Source: Azospirillum agricola (GTDB taxonomy: Bacteria; Pseudomonadota; Alphaproteobacteria; Azospirillales; Azospirillaceae). Taken from it: 64,000 bases of DNA. A model generated the notes under the pieces. That model saw nothing but the letters and a program-made list of their open reading frames with translations, made no database searches and was not told the origin of the DNA. A program made the translations under genes and the position numbers. The stretch is from contig NZ_JAGINM010000006.1 of the NCBI RefSeq assembly GCF_017876095.1, positions 335,424 through 399,423 on the forward strand. Reading direction: 5' to 3'. This document shows positions 18,221-27,824 of the stretch, piece by piece. The first letter of the stretch is position 1, and each line of letters begins with the position of its first letter.

Positions 18221-19597
18221 TCAGCGCAGCAGGCGCAGCCGGGCCAGCGGCAGGGCCTCGTCGTCGTAATCCCCGTCGCGGTACCGCACGACGCACGCCT
18301 TGCCGCCCGCCTTGCGGATGGTCGCGGGGTACCAGACCTCGTCCTCCTCGGCGACCACCGCCGCGCCCGGACGGCAGCCGTCGAGCTCGGCGCCGGGACC
18401 GTCGGCCGTCCAGGGGATCAGCCGGTCCCGCCCGGCGATTTCGTCCATGTCGGACGCATAACCGTCGAATCGGACCCGGCAACCATCGGCCCCACCCTTC
18501 GACCGGCCATCGGGGCCGAGCACCCGCGCCGGGTACCAGGCGCCGTCCGAGAAGGCGAAGACCCGCGCGCGCGGCTCGCACGCGGCGACGGCCGGCTCGG
18601 GCTCCCGGCTCCGCGGCGCCGATTCGGGCTCGGCGGCGAAGCGGGCGCCGGGAAAGACGGACGACACCCAGGAGCGGAGCCCCGACACCCGGACGAACCA
18701 CGAGCTGTCGCCGTACTGCGCCTTTCCGTCGCCGGACGTGTTGATGCCGACGACGGCCCAGCCGTCGTCCGGTGCATCGCCCAGCGGCATCCAGGCCGAC
18801 CCCCCGCTGTCGCCGGCGCCGAGCAGTCCGGCCAGCCGCGACGCCGGCCGCCGGGCGCCGCCAAACGGGTTCTCGATGCGGCCGTCCTCGCGGGGCAGGA
18901 AGACCGTCAGATAGTTGCCGACATCCTCCGCGGCGCTGGAGCGCCGCAACGCCACCGCCTCCTCGACCACGCCCTGGGCGGCGGCCTTGCCGCTGCCCCG
19001 GTTGTAGCGCTCGTCCTCGCCGACGGAGCCGATTCCGCGCGTCCCGAATCCGACGAAGGTGATGGTCCTCCCCTGCTCCGCCCGTCCGGCGTAGAGCAGG
19101 GGCACCGGACCGGAGTCGCGGACCGGGCGGACCAGACGGACGATGGCCGCGTCGACGCCCGTGCGGTCCCCGTCGGGATCCGGGTCGTAGCGGGGATGGA
19201 GCCAGACGCGGTCGGCCCGGATCACGGCGCCGCCGTCGGTGCGGAACAGCACATCGCGGGCGGTGGCCTCGTCGAAATTGTGCGCCGAGGTCAGCGCGTA
19301 GCCATGCGACTCGTCGTTGCCGATCCAGGTGGCGGAACCGTCGCCCCAGGTTTCGCCCCCGTCGTAGGACAGGGTCATCAGCGAGCGGAACTGCGGCTCG
19401 CCGGCCAGCCGGACGTGGGCGCCGAAGCCGTCGGCCTCGCGGCCCCGCGTGCCGCCCTCCTCGCGCCATGTGCTGTCCAGGATGACGACGGCCGGCAGGC
19501 TGGCCGGCGTGAACAGCACGGTCGCGGCCAGCGCCAACCCCGCCCAGCGCCGCCCCCGGCGGCCGGCGGCCCGCCTCCCCCCACCGAATCCGCTCAT
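18221..19597 (-). CDS. Secreted trypsin-like serine protease with two Tudor-like repeats
   Basis: 458 residues. N-terminal signal peptide (basic lead GRRGRRW then LALAATVLFTPASLPAVVIL). Chymotrypsin-fold catalytic triad is visible: His in TSAHNF (about residue 107), Asp in GVDAAIVRL (about 149), Ser in GAGDSGGSAW (about 265). After about residue 335 come two repeats that look like Tudor/Agenet-type small barrels: FAFSDGAWYPARVLGPDG ... CRVRFDGYASDMDEI, and AEEDEVWYPATIRKAGG ... CVVRYRDGDYDDEALPL. The protease most likely acts in the periplasm or outside the cell, with the C-terminal barrels as a binding module; their ligand is unknown. The Tudor assignment is by pattern, not by search. Confidence 0.8.
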   Translation of the reverse strand: MSGFGGGRRAAGRRGRRWAGLALAATVLFTPASLPAVVILDSTWREEGGTRGREADGFGAHVRLAGEPQFRSLMTLSYDGGETWGDGSATWIGNDESHGYALTSAHNFDEATARDVLFRTDGGAVIRADRVWLHPRYDPDPDGDRTGVDAAIVRLVRPVRDSGPVPLLYAGRAEQGRTITFVGFGTRGIGSVGEDERYNRGSGKAAAQGVVEEAVALRRSSAAEDVGNYLTVFLPREDGRIENPFGGARRPASRLAGLLGAGDSGGSAWMPLGDAPDDGWAVVGINTSGDGKAQYGDSSWFVRVSGLRSWVSSVFPGARFAAEPESAPRSREPEPAVAACEPRARVFAFSDGAWYPARVLGPDGRSKGGADGCRVRFDGYASDMDEIAGRDRLIPWTADGPGAELDGCRPGAAVVAEEDEVWYPATIRKAGGKACVVRYRDGDYDDEALPLARLRLLR

Positions 19598-19719
19598 GTC
19601 GCGCCGTCCCCCGATTGCCGTTCACGCCACTCGCCCCAGCCGGAGAAACGATACGACAGGATACGCCGCGCTTCTCAAGCGTCTTCTTCGCGGCCCCGCC
19701 CGCGTCAGCCCAGCCCGCG

Positions 19720-20631
19720 TCAGCCCGGCCAGCCGCCCGCCGCCGCGTCGGGCTGGACGAGCAGATCGACCAGCGCGCGGACGATGCCGGGGCGGAAGCG
19801 CGCCGCCGGGAAGACCGCGTGGATGCCGCCTTCCGGCAGGCGCCAGTCGGGCAGCAGGGCGCGCAGCCGCCCGGCCGCGATGTCCGGCCCGACCAGATAA
19901 TCGGGGATCACCGACACGCCGGCCCCGGCCAGCACGCAGGCGCGCACGGCGGGGGTGGCGTTGGCGGCGATGGCGGCGGCCACCTCCACCGTCGCCGTGC
20001 CGCCGTCGGCGTGCGTGAAGGTCCAGCGCAGCGGGGTGCGCAGGGTGCTCTGGGCGACCCACGGCACGGCGGCGAGGTCGTGGGGCGTGCGCAGCGCCAG
20101 CCGGCCGGCCAGTTCGGGCTCGGCGACCAGGCATTGCCGGAAGCCGCCGAGCCGCCGGGCCTGATGGCTGCTGTCGGCCAGCCAGCCGATGCGGATCGCC
20201 ATGTCCAGCTTCTCGGCCACCAGATCCAGGCTGTGGTCGGTCAGCACCAGCTCGGCGCGGCAACCGGGATGGAGCCGGCCCAGCCGCACCGCCGCCGGGG
20301 CGAGGATCGCCGTGCCATAGTCGAAGGGCGCCGTCACCCGCACCGTCCCCGTCGGCGCGCCCGACGCCGAGGACAGGCAGGCGACCGCCTCCTCCGCCTG
20401 TTGCAGGATCGCGGCGCAGGTGCGGTGGAAGGCGGCGCCGGCCTCGGTCGGGGTCAGCCGGCGGGTGGTGCGGACCAGCAGGGTGGTCCGCAGTTCCTGC
20501 TCCAGCCGGGCGACGTGCTGGCTGACCACCGCCTTGGTGACGCCCAGCCGTTCCGCCGCCGCCGTGAAGGAGCCGCAATCCACCACCGCCACGAAATGGG
20601 CGATCCGGTTCAGGTTCAGGCCATGGCTCAT
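19720..20631 (-). CDS. LysR-family transcriptional regulator
   Basis: 303 residues from the ATG at 20631. N-terminal winged helix with NLNRIAHFVAVVDCGSFTAA, ERLGVTKAVVSQHVARLEQE (recognition helix, residues about 20-50) and TTRRLTPTEAG; the remainder is a type 2 periplasmic-binding-like effector domain (GTVRVTAPFDYGTAILAPAA; LDMAIRIGWLADSS). The VTKAVVSQHV helix is typical of the large CrgA/DmlR-like group. It is divergent from a DsbA-like and an NmrA-like gene, so control of that pair is likely. A strong promoter and a T-N11-A site lie in the shared 137-bp region. Confidence 0.9.
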   Translation of the reverse strand: MSHGLNLNRIAHFVAVVDCGSFTAAAERLGVTKAVVSQHVARLEQELRTTLLVRTTRRLTPTEAGAAFHRTCAAILQQAEEAVACLSSASGAPTGTVRVTAPFDYGTAILAPAAVRLGRLHPGCRAELVLTDHSLDLVAEKLDMAIRIGWLADSSHQARRLGGFRQCLVAEPELAGRLALRTPHDLAAVPWVAQSTLRTPLRWTFTHADGGTATVEVAAAIAANATPAVRACVLAGAGVSVIPDYLVGPDIAAGRLRALLPDWRLPEGGIHAVFPAARFRPGIVRALVDLLVQPDAAAGGWPG

Positions 20632-20660
20632 CAAGGGTGCCCATCGGATGCCGCTCGCCG

Positions 20661-20690
20661 ATTGTATGGATCGAATTGACGGTTTGTCAA
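20661..20690 (-). promoter_or_regulatory. LysR promoter with T-N11-A palindrome
   Basis: On the minus strand TTGACA (20690-20685) and TACAAT (20666-20661) are separated by 18 bp, a near-consensus sigma-70 promoter that would start transcription about 20 bp before the LysR ATG. The -35 overlaps a palindrome, TTGAC-GGTTT-GTCAA (20676-20690), that contains the T-N11-A pattern of LysR-family sites, fitting autoregulation and activation of the divergent DsbA-like gene. Confidence 0.6.
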
Positions 20691-20768
20691 AATCGCGGCG
20701 GCTTTGCCTGACGATGGCGATGGCGCAGAGTGAAGCCGTCCAGCAAACCAGCCGAGGCGCCGCCCGCC

Positions 20769-21404
20769 ATGACCGCCACCCTCCATTATCTCTACGATCC
20801 GCTGTGCGGCTGGTGCTACGGCGCCGCACCCGGTCTGCGCGCGCTGGCCACGGCGGCGGGGCTGCCGCCGCTGACCCTGCACCCGACCGGCCTGTTCGCC
20901 GGACGCGGCGCCCGGCCGATGGACCGTGCCTTCGCCGCCTACGCCTGGAGCAACGACCAGCGCATCGCCAAACTGACCGGCCAGATCTTCAGCGACGCCT
21001 ACCGCGACGGTGCGCTGGCGCGGTTCGACCGGCCCTTCGATTCCACACCGGCGACCCGGGCGCTCACCGCCGTCCACCGTCTCGCCCCGACGCGCGAGGC
21101 CGAGGCGCTGGAAGCCATCCAGCACGCGCGCTTCGTCGACGGGCGCGACATCACCGACCCCGCCGTGCTGTCCGAAACCCTGGCCGGCCTTGGGCTCGCC
21201 GAGGCGGCGGCGGCCGGCGTGGACGACGAGGCGCTCGACCGGCGGCTGGCCGAAGGGCGTGCGCTGATGGCCGAGACCCGCGCCAACGGCGTCCCCACCC
21301 TGGTGCTGCGGACCGCCGACGGCGCCACCGCCCTGCCCAGCGACGGGCTCTACCGGGACACCGACCGGCTGATCGCGGCGCTTCGCCAAGCCGCGTCCGC
21401 CTGA
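20769..21404 (+). CDS. DsbA-family (FrnE-like) thioredoxin-fold oxidoreductase
   Basis: 211 residues from the ATG at 20769. Starts with the beta-strand and active site YLYDPLCGWCYGAAPGLRAL: a CGWC redox pair rather than the CPxC of classical DsbA. Ends with GVPTLVLRTADG carrying the conserved cis-proline. There is no signal peptide, so it is cytoplasmic, as in FrnE/DsbA-like proteins. It may act as a thiol isomerase/reductase or in conjugate metabolism. It is separated by 40 bp from the downstream NmrA-like gene and divergent from the LysR regulator, which suggests a small redox- or electrophile-responsive operon. Confidence 0.85.
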   Translation: MTATLHYLYDPLCGWCYGAAPGLRALATAAGLPPLTLHPTGLFAGRGARPMDRAFAAYAWSNDQRIAKLTGQIFSDAYRDGALARFDRPFDSTPATRALTAVHRLAPTREAEALEAIQHARFVDGRDITDPAVLSETLAGLGLAEAAAAGVDDEALDRRLAEGRALMAETRANGVPTLVLRTADGATALPSDGLYRDTDRLIAALRQAASA

Positions 21405-21444
21405 CCCTCCATCCGAACCAACCCGACTTATCCGGAGCCTCATC

Positions 21445-22056
21445 ATGAACGTCGTCCTGCTCGGCGCCACCGGCAACGCCGGTTCGCGCATCCTCGCCGA
21501 ACTGCTGGCCCGCGGCCACCGCGTCACCGCCATCGCCCGCAACACCGCCTCGCTCGCCCCGCGCGGCGGCCTGACCGTCAAGAGCGGCGACGTCAACGAC
21601 GCCGCCGCGCTGGCGCCGCTGCTGGCCGGCCACGACGCCGTCATCAGCAGCACCCGCTTCCAGTCGACCGACCCGCAGGTTCTGTTGGATGCCATCGCCA
21701 CGGCCGGCGTGCCGCGCCTGCTGATGGTCGGCGGGGCCGGCAGCCTGGAGGTGGCGCCGGGCGTCGCCCTGATCGACACGCCGGAATTCCCGGCCGCCTA
21801 CAAGGCGGAGGCCTCGGCCGGCCGCGACGCGCTGAACGCGCTGCGCGGGACGGAGAGCCTCGACTGGACCTTCCTGTCGCCGTCGGCCCTGTTCGCCCCC
21901 GGCGAGCGCACGGGCCGCTTCCGTCTCGGCACCGACCAGTTGCTCGTCGACGGCGCCGGCAACAGCCACGTCTCGATGGAGGATTACGCCATCGCCCTGG
22001 TGGACGAGCTGGAAACCGCGCGCCACAGCCGCCGCCGCTTCACCGTCGGCTATTGA
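21445..22056 (+). CDS. NAD(P)-binding, NmrA/SDR-like oxidoreductase
   Basis: 203 residues. Rossmann nucleotide-binding motif GATGNAGSRILAELLARGH at the N-terminus (about residues 7-25) and the atypical SDR pattern VKSGDVNDAAALAPLLAGHD and TFLSPSALFAPGERTGRF. This group includes quinone-reductase-like and redox-sensor proteins; no catalytic YxxxK is evident, so it may be a sensor or use an alternative active site. Second gene of the operon with the DsbA-like protein, probably under the divergent LysR regulator. Confidence 0.85.
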   Translation: MNVVLLGATGNAGSRILAELLARGHRVTAIARNTASLAPRGGLTVKSGDVNDAAALAPLLAGHDAVISSTRFQSTDPQVLLDAIATAGVPRLLMVGGAGSLEVAPGVALIDTPEFPAAYKAEASAGRDALNALRGTESLDWTFLSPSALFAPGERTGRFRLGTDQLLVDGAGNSHVSMEDYAIALVDELETARHSRRRFTVGY

Positions 22057-22085
22057 TTCGTCCCCCGTCTTCCTTCGCCGCGAAC

Positions 22086-22117
22086 AAGGCCGGACGCCCC
22101 CGCATCCGGCCTTTTTT
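22086..22117 (+). terminator. Rho-independent terminator of the DsbA/NmrA operon
   Basis: The arms AAGGCCGGA and TCCGGCCTT are a perfect 9-bp inverted repeat around a 10-nt loop, followed by TTTT, 30 bp after the NmrA-like stop codon. This is the canonical intrinsic terminator layout on the plus strand. Confidence 0.85.
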
Positions 22118-22236
22118 CACCAAGCCACAATTTTGTCGAAAATTTCGCCGAACATCCCTCGAACCCGCCAAGACAAGATGGGAGCCATCGACCGGACGCA
22201 CAGTCGATCCTGGACAAACGACCAAAGGTGTAGCCG

Positions 22237-22998
22237 ATGAAGCGGCCTTTCCTCGCGCGTCTTCTGGCGCTTGTCGTCTCGTTTCCCGCCGTTTCGGCGT
22301 CGGCGGACGTCATTTACAACCGCGACCTGGATCCGGATGCCAAGCCGGTCTTGCAGGTCGGCGGCGGCTGGGGCCAGTTGGAACTCGGCCAGACCGAGGG
22401 CGCGCGGCGGCGGCTGGCGGCGCTGGGCTCCATCATGGCCAGCGGCCCCGGCGACGAATCCGCCCGGCTGACCTACTACACGCCACCGGTGCGCGGTTTC
22501 GAGGTCGGGGCAAGCTACACCCCGATGCCGCGCGGCACGGAGGCGCTGCCCGACCCGCGCGAGGCCCGCCACATGGTCGAGGCCGCCATCCGCAAGAAGA
22601 CCCGCATCGGCAAGGCGTCCGTCCGCCTGACCGCCGGCACCAGCCGCGCGCGGGTGCGCGCTGATTCCCGGCGGGTTCCCCGTCAATCCTGGATGGCCGG
22701 GGCGCAGATCGGCTGGGAGGCCGTCCGGCTCGACAGCGACCTGCGCCAGCAGGTGACGGCCGACGGCGCCGCCTCGCGGGTCTGGAACACGGCGCTGGCC
22801 TATGGCGCCGGCAACGTCACCCTGTCTCTGAACCTCCGGCGCAGCTGGGTGGAGGGCGAGCCGGTGGCCGGCCTCTACCGGGCCGACGCCGCCTACCAGC
22901 TCACCCCGCGCTGGCAGCTGGTGGCCGACACCGACATCGCCGCCGCCGGCGGATCACCGGAGGCGGTGGTCACGGTGGGCACCCGCCTGCTGTTCTGA
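22237..22998 (+). CDS. Small outer-membrane beta-barrel/porin-like protein
   Basis: 253 residues with a clear signal peptide (MKRPFLARLLALVVSFPAVS, cleavage after ASA). The remainder alternates polar and hydrophobic residues in beta-strand patterns (ARLTYYTPPVRGFEVGASYT, ASRVWNTALAYGAGNVTLSL, YQLTPRWQLVADTDI) and ends with a terminal Phe (VTVGTRLLF), the hallmark of outer-membrane barrels recognised by BamA. It resembles porins of Rhodospirillales but is about half to two thirds their size. Its 3' end overlaps the convergent cysteine desulfurase gene by 29 bp. Substrate specificity cannot be inferred. Confidence 0.65.
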   Translation: MKRPFLARLLALVVSFPAVSASADVIYNRDLDPDAKPVLQVGGGWGQLELGQTEGARRRLAALGSIMASGPGDESARLTYYTPPVRGFEVGASYTPMPRGTEALPDPREARHMVEAAIRKKTRIGKASVRLTAGTSRARVRADSRRVPRQSWMAGAQIGWEAVRLDSDLRQQVTADGAASRVWNTALAYGAGNVTLSLNLRRSWVEGEPVAGLYRADAAYQLTPRWQLVADTDIAAAGGSPEAVVTVGTRLLF

Positions 22999-24118
22999 CC
23001 GCTGCCACCAGCCGGGCGGCGGCCTCGTCGACCTCCTCCGCGCGGGTGGTGCGGCCGAGGCCGAAGCGCAGGCTGGCGTGGGCGTCCTCCGCCGAGCGGC
23101 CCATCGCCAGCAGCACGTGCGACGGCTCCGCGTCGCCGCTGCGGCAGGCCGAGCCGGTGGCGAGCGCCAGCTCCGGCAGGCCGAGCAGCAGGTCGGCGGC
23201 GTCGATGCCGGGAATAGTGACGTTCAGGCAGCCGGCCAGACCATTGGCGGCGCCGTTGCGCCGGATGCCCGACAGCTCCGCCTCCAGCCGCGCCCACAGC
23301 CGGTCGCGCAGGGCGGCGATGCGGCGCCCGTCCTCCTCCGCCCGCGCCCGCGCCAGCCGGCAGGCGGCGCCCAGCCCGACGCAGAGCGCGGTCGGCAAGG
23401 TGCCCGGCCGCCGCCCCCCCTGCTGGCCGCCACCCGCCGAGGGCGGGGCCAGCCGCACACCGTCGCGCACCAGCAGGGCGCCGATGCCCATCGGGCCGTT
23501 CAGCTTGTGGCCGGACAGGCTGAGCAGGTCGAGCCCCAACGCCGGCATGTCCAGCGCCCGCGTGCCCAGCGCCTGCACCGCGTCGCTGTGGACAAGGGCG
23601 CCGTGGCGCCGCGCGAGGGCGGTGATCCCGGCCAGCGGCTGGATGGTGCCGACCTCGTTGTTCGCCGCCATGACGGAGACCAGGGCCGGGCCGGTGCCGG
23701 CCGCCGCCCCCACCGCCAGCGCCCGCTCCAGGGCGTTCGGGTCGACACGCCCGTCCGCGTCCACCGGGACGATGGTCGTGGGGTGCCCGCGCCGCCGCAG
23801 TTCGGGCAGGCAGCCGAGCACGCTGGGATGCTCGACCGCCGAGACGAGGCAGGCCGCCCCCGGCGCCAGCGTGCCGAGCAGGGCCAGCGTGTTCGCCTCG
23901 GTGGCGCCGGAGGTGAAGACGACCGCGCCGGGCCGGGCCCCGACCAGGGCGGCGATGTGGCCGCGCGCCTCCTCGATGGCGTCGGCGGCGCGCCAGCCGG
24001 CGGGGTGGGCGGCCTGTGGGTTGCCGGCCGCACCGGGCGCCCACCAGGGCAGCATGGCGTCGAGCACCTGCGGGTCGAGCGGCGTGGAAGCGAGATGGTC
24101 AAGATAGATCGCGGACAT
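22970..24118 (-). CDS. Cysteine desulfurase (class V aminotransferase)
   Basis: 382 residues from the ATG at 24118 (MSAIYLDHLASTPLDPQ). Family motifs: FTSGATEANTLALLG, SVEHPSVLG, PLP-binding Lys in LLSLSGHKLNGPMGIGALLV, and the sulfur-accepting Cys in LATGSACRSGDAEPSHVL. It transfers sulfur from cysteine to acceptor proteins for Fe-S clusters, thiolated tRNA or other cofactors. It is not next to isc, suf or nif genes, so the acceptor is unknown and I withhold the iscS/nifS name. Confidence 0.9.
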   Translation of the reverse strand: MSAIYLDHLASTPLDPQVLDAMLPWWAPGAAGNPQAAHPAGWRAADAIEEARGHIAALVGARPGAVVFTSGATEANTLALLGTLAPGAACLVSAVEHPSVLGCLPELRRRGHPTTIVPVDADGRVDPNALERALAVGAAAGTGPALVSVMAANNEVGTIQPLAGITALARRHGALVHSDAVQALGTRALDMPALGLDLLSLSGHKLNGPMGIGALLVRDGVRLAPPSAGGGQQGGRRPGTLPTALCVGLGAACRLARARAEEDGRRIAALRDRLWARLEAELSGIRRNGAANGLAGCLNVTIPGIDAADLLLGLPELALATGSACRSGDAEPSHVLLAMGRSAEDAHASLRFGLGRTTRAEEVDEAAARLVAAVRTAGGCPP

Positions 24119-24224
24119 GATCGTCGCGCCGGACGGAATGGGGGCGGATCCGTGCAGGGTGGCGGACCCGCCCGCCGGGGCCAAGGACGTTCTGCGGCGA
24201 ACCCGCGAATTCCCGGCCGCCGCG

Positions 24225-25097
24225 TCAGGTGGCGGTGACGAACCAGCTCGACTGGACCTGATCGGCCGTGACGCCGTTCAGCGTCATGAACCGCATCGAG
24301 CTGGTGCCGAAGGTGGCGACGAGCCGGGTTCCCCCGGCGACGTCGGTGGCGGTCCAGGCCGCGCCGGAGGGCAGCCCGATGCGGTCGCCCTCCGCCGCGT
24401 TGAAGTCGGTGACGACCAGCCCGCTGGCGGAGCACACGAACAGGTCGGCGCCGATGCCGCCGGTCATGACCGTGCCGCCATCCCCCTTCAGGGTGTCGTT
24501 GCCGGCCCCGCCCTGAAGGACGTCGTCGCCCACCCAGCCGCCGAAGATCAGGTCGTCGCCCGCCGAGCCGATGATGGTGTCGGAACCGCTGCCGCCGTTG
24601 ATCGCCGCGATGCCGGTCAGGGTGACGTTGGAGAAATCGAAGAGGCCGCCGTCGGAATAGGTCTCGATGGTGACGTTGCCGTAGCCGCCGCCTTCGATGC
24701 TGTCGATGTTGGCGATCGACTTCAGCCCGATCCGGGTGTTGCTCGTCAGCGCGACGATCCGGTCGGTGTCGGCCGCGGCGCCGCCCTGAAGATGGAAGTA
24801 GCCGGTGCTGCCGTTCGTGAAGACGAAAAGGTCGTTTCCGTCCCCGCCGTTCAGCGTGGTGTGCCCGATTCCGGCGACCAGCGTGTCGTTCCCGTTTCCG
24901 CCGAACAAAGCGCCGGTGCCGGAATGATCGTCCAGGTAATCGTTTCCATCCTCGCCGTACAGGTAATCGGTCCCCGTTCCTCCGAAGATGGAATCGTTGC
25001 CCGCCCCGCCAAACACATAGGTGGCTTCAAGGTCGTAATACTGGGAGTCGCTGAAGATGGTATCGGCGCCGCTGGTCCCGTACTTGTACTTGGTCAT
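24225..25097 (-). CDS. RTX-type calcium-binding repeat protein
   Basis: 290 residues from the ATG at 25097. The protein is made largely of GGxGxDxxx nonapeptides (FGGAGNDSIFGGTGTDYLYG, GEDGNDYLDD, GGNGNDTLVA, GGDGNDLFVF, GSAGDDLIFG, GGAGNDTLKG), which form parallel beta-rolls with bound Ca2+. There is no N-terminal signal peptide, as expected for type I secretion with a C-terminal signal; no type I exporter genes are adjacent. It has no recognisable enzymatic domain, so it may be a surface or matrix protein. Single gene, same direction as the hut operon but behind its terminator. Confidence 0.85.
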   Translation of the reverse strand: MTKYKYGTSGADTIFSDSQYYDLEATYVFGGAGNDSIFGGTGTDYLYGEDGNDYLDDHSGTGALFGGNGNDTLVAGIGHTTLNGGDGNDLFVFTNGSTGYFHLQGGAAADTDRIVALTSNTRIGLKSIANIDSIEGGGYGNVTIETYSDGGLFDFSNVTLTGIAAINGGSGSDTIIGSAGDDLIFGGWVGDDVLQGGAGNDTLKGDGGTVMTGGIGADLFVCSASGLVVTDFNAAEGDRIGLPSGAAWTATDVAGGTRLVATFGTSSMRFMTLNGVTADQVQSSWFVTAT

Positions 25098-25156
25098 GAT
25101 TCTGCCCTTCGTCGGACGGTTGCACCAAATCCCGTCTAGCAGGGCAAAATTAAAAC

Positions 25157-25195
25157 CGGGTATCGCATCACGGGTATAAATTTTGACGCGGTCAA
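25157..25195 (-). promoter_or_regulatory. Repeat-rich putative control region of the RTX gene
   Basis: Upstream of the RTX gene are two direct copies of CGGGTAT (25157-25163 and 25171-25177) and a palindrome TTGAC-GCG-GTCAA (25183-25195). The local DNA is AT-richer than its surroundings. I cannot place a confident -35/-10 pair; the motifs are offered as candidate regulator sites only. Confidence 0.3.
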
Positions 25196-25236
25196 TCCAT
25201 AGGCACACCAACGATACCGGCGTCATCTTTCAAATG

Positions 25237-25274
25237 AAAAGGCCGCCCATCCCCCACGGCGGATGGGCGGCCTT
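25237..25274 (-). terminator. Terminator of the hutI-hutC-hutU operon
   Basis: A perfect 14-bp inverted repeat (AAGGCCGCCCATCC with GGATGGGCGGCCTT, 8-nt loop) lies 30 bp past the hutU stop; on the minus strand it is followed by TTTT. It separates hut transcription from the co-directional RTX gene. Confidence 0.85.
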
Positions 25275-25303
25275 CGCAACCGGAAGAACGCGCGTGCGCG
25301 CCG

Positions 25304-27001
<1,698 letters not shown>

Positions 27002-27046
27002 GACGATGGACTCCTGGTGGGCGGGATCAAGGGTTGGGAGGCTTGC

Positions 27047-27796
27047 TCATCGGTCCTGGCCCGGCGGCATCTGGAAGCGCGCGCCGAGCCGGTAGCGGCT
27101 GCCCGGATGGACCAGCATCGCCACCGTCACGACCTGATTGTGCGTCCCATGGGTGTTGACCCAGGTGCGGCGGGTGACGCGCAGGCAGGGCTCGGTCGGC
27201 GGGATCTCCAGCAGCGCCGCGATCTCCGGGGTCGGCGCCACCGCCTCGATGACGTGCTCGACCTGCGGCGCGGATTCCAACCGGATCAGGTAGTCGCCGG
27301 GAGTCTGGCGCGCGAAGTCCTGCTCCAGATAGGCCGGGGCGACCGCCGGGTTGACCCAGCGCTCCTCCAGTTGCACCGGCACGTCGCTCTCGCGGTGGAC
27401 CACCACGGAATGGAACAGGGTGGCCCCCACCGGCAGGTTGAAGCGGCGGGCCAAGCCGGAATCGGCGGAAATCGCGAGCAAACGCTCCACGCTGCACGAG
27501 TGGCGGTTGCCGCGCGCCGCGATCTCGTCGGCGATGCTGCGCAGCTCCACCACCTCCATGCTCGGCGGCCGCTCGGCGACGAAGGTGCCGAGCCCCTGCA
27601 CGCGGGTCAGCAGCCCCTCGTCGGTCAGGTCGCGCAGCGCCCGGTGGACCGTCATGCGGCTGACCGAGAACTCCTCCAGCAGCCTGTGCTCCGACGGGAT
27701 CTGGAATCCCTCCGGCCAGTCGCCGGAACGGATGCGGCGGCGGATCGTCTCCTTGATCTGGGCATAGCGCGGCTGCGCGACGGAGACGGCGGTCAT
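27047..27796 (-). CDS. hutC: Histidine utilisation repressor, GntR/HutC
   Basis: 249 residues. N-terminal GntR winged helix (YAQIKETIRRRIRSGDWPEG, LLEEFSVSRMTVHRALRDLT) and a UTRA effector domain (VELRSIADEIAARGNRHSCS, RFNLPVGATLFHSVVVHRES, LEERWVNPAVAPAYLEQDFA). HutC senses urocanate, releasing DNA to derepress hut genes. It lies between hutI and hutU, so repressor level rises with the operon. Its likely targets include the palindromes at 29495-29519 in front of hutF. Confidence 0.93.
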   Translation of the reverse strand: MTAVSVAQPRYAQIKETIRRRIRSGDWPEGFQIPSEHRLLEEFSVSRMTVHRALRDLTDEGLLTRVQGLGTFVAERPPSMEVVELRSIADEIAARGNRHSCSVERLLAISADSGLARRFNLPVGATLFHSVVVHRESDVPVQLEERWVNPAVAPAYLEQDFARQTPGDYLIRLESAPQVEHVIEAVAPTPEIAALLEIPPTEPCLRVTRRTWVNTHGTHNQVVTVAMLVHPGSRYRLGARFQMPPGQDR

Positions 27797-27824
27797 AACG
27801 GGACGCTCATCGGCGGACTCGTCT

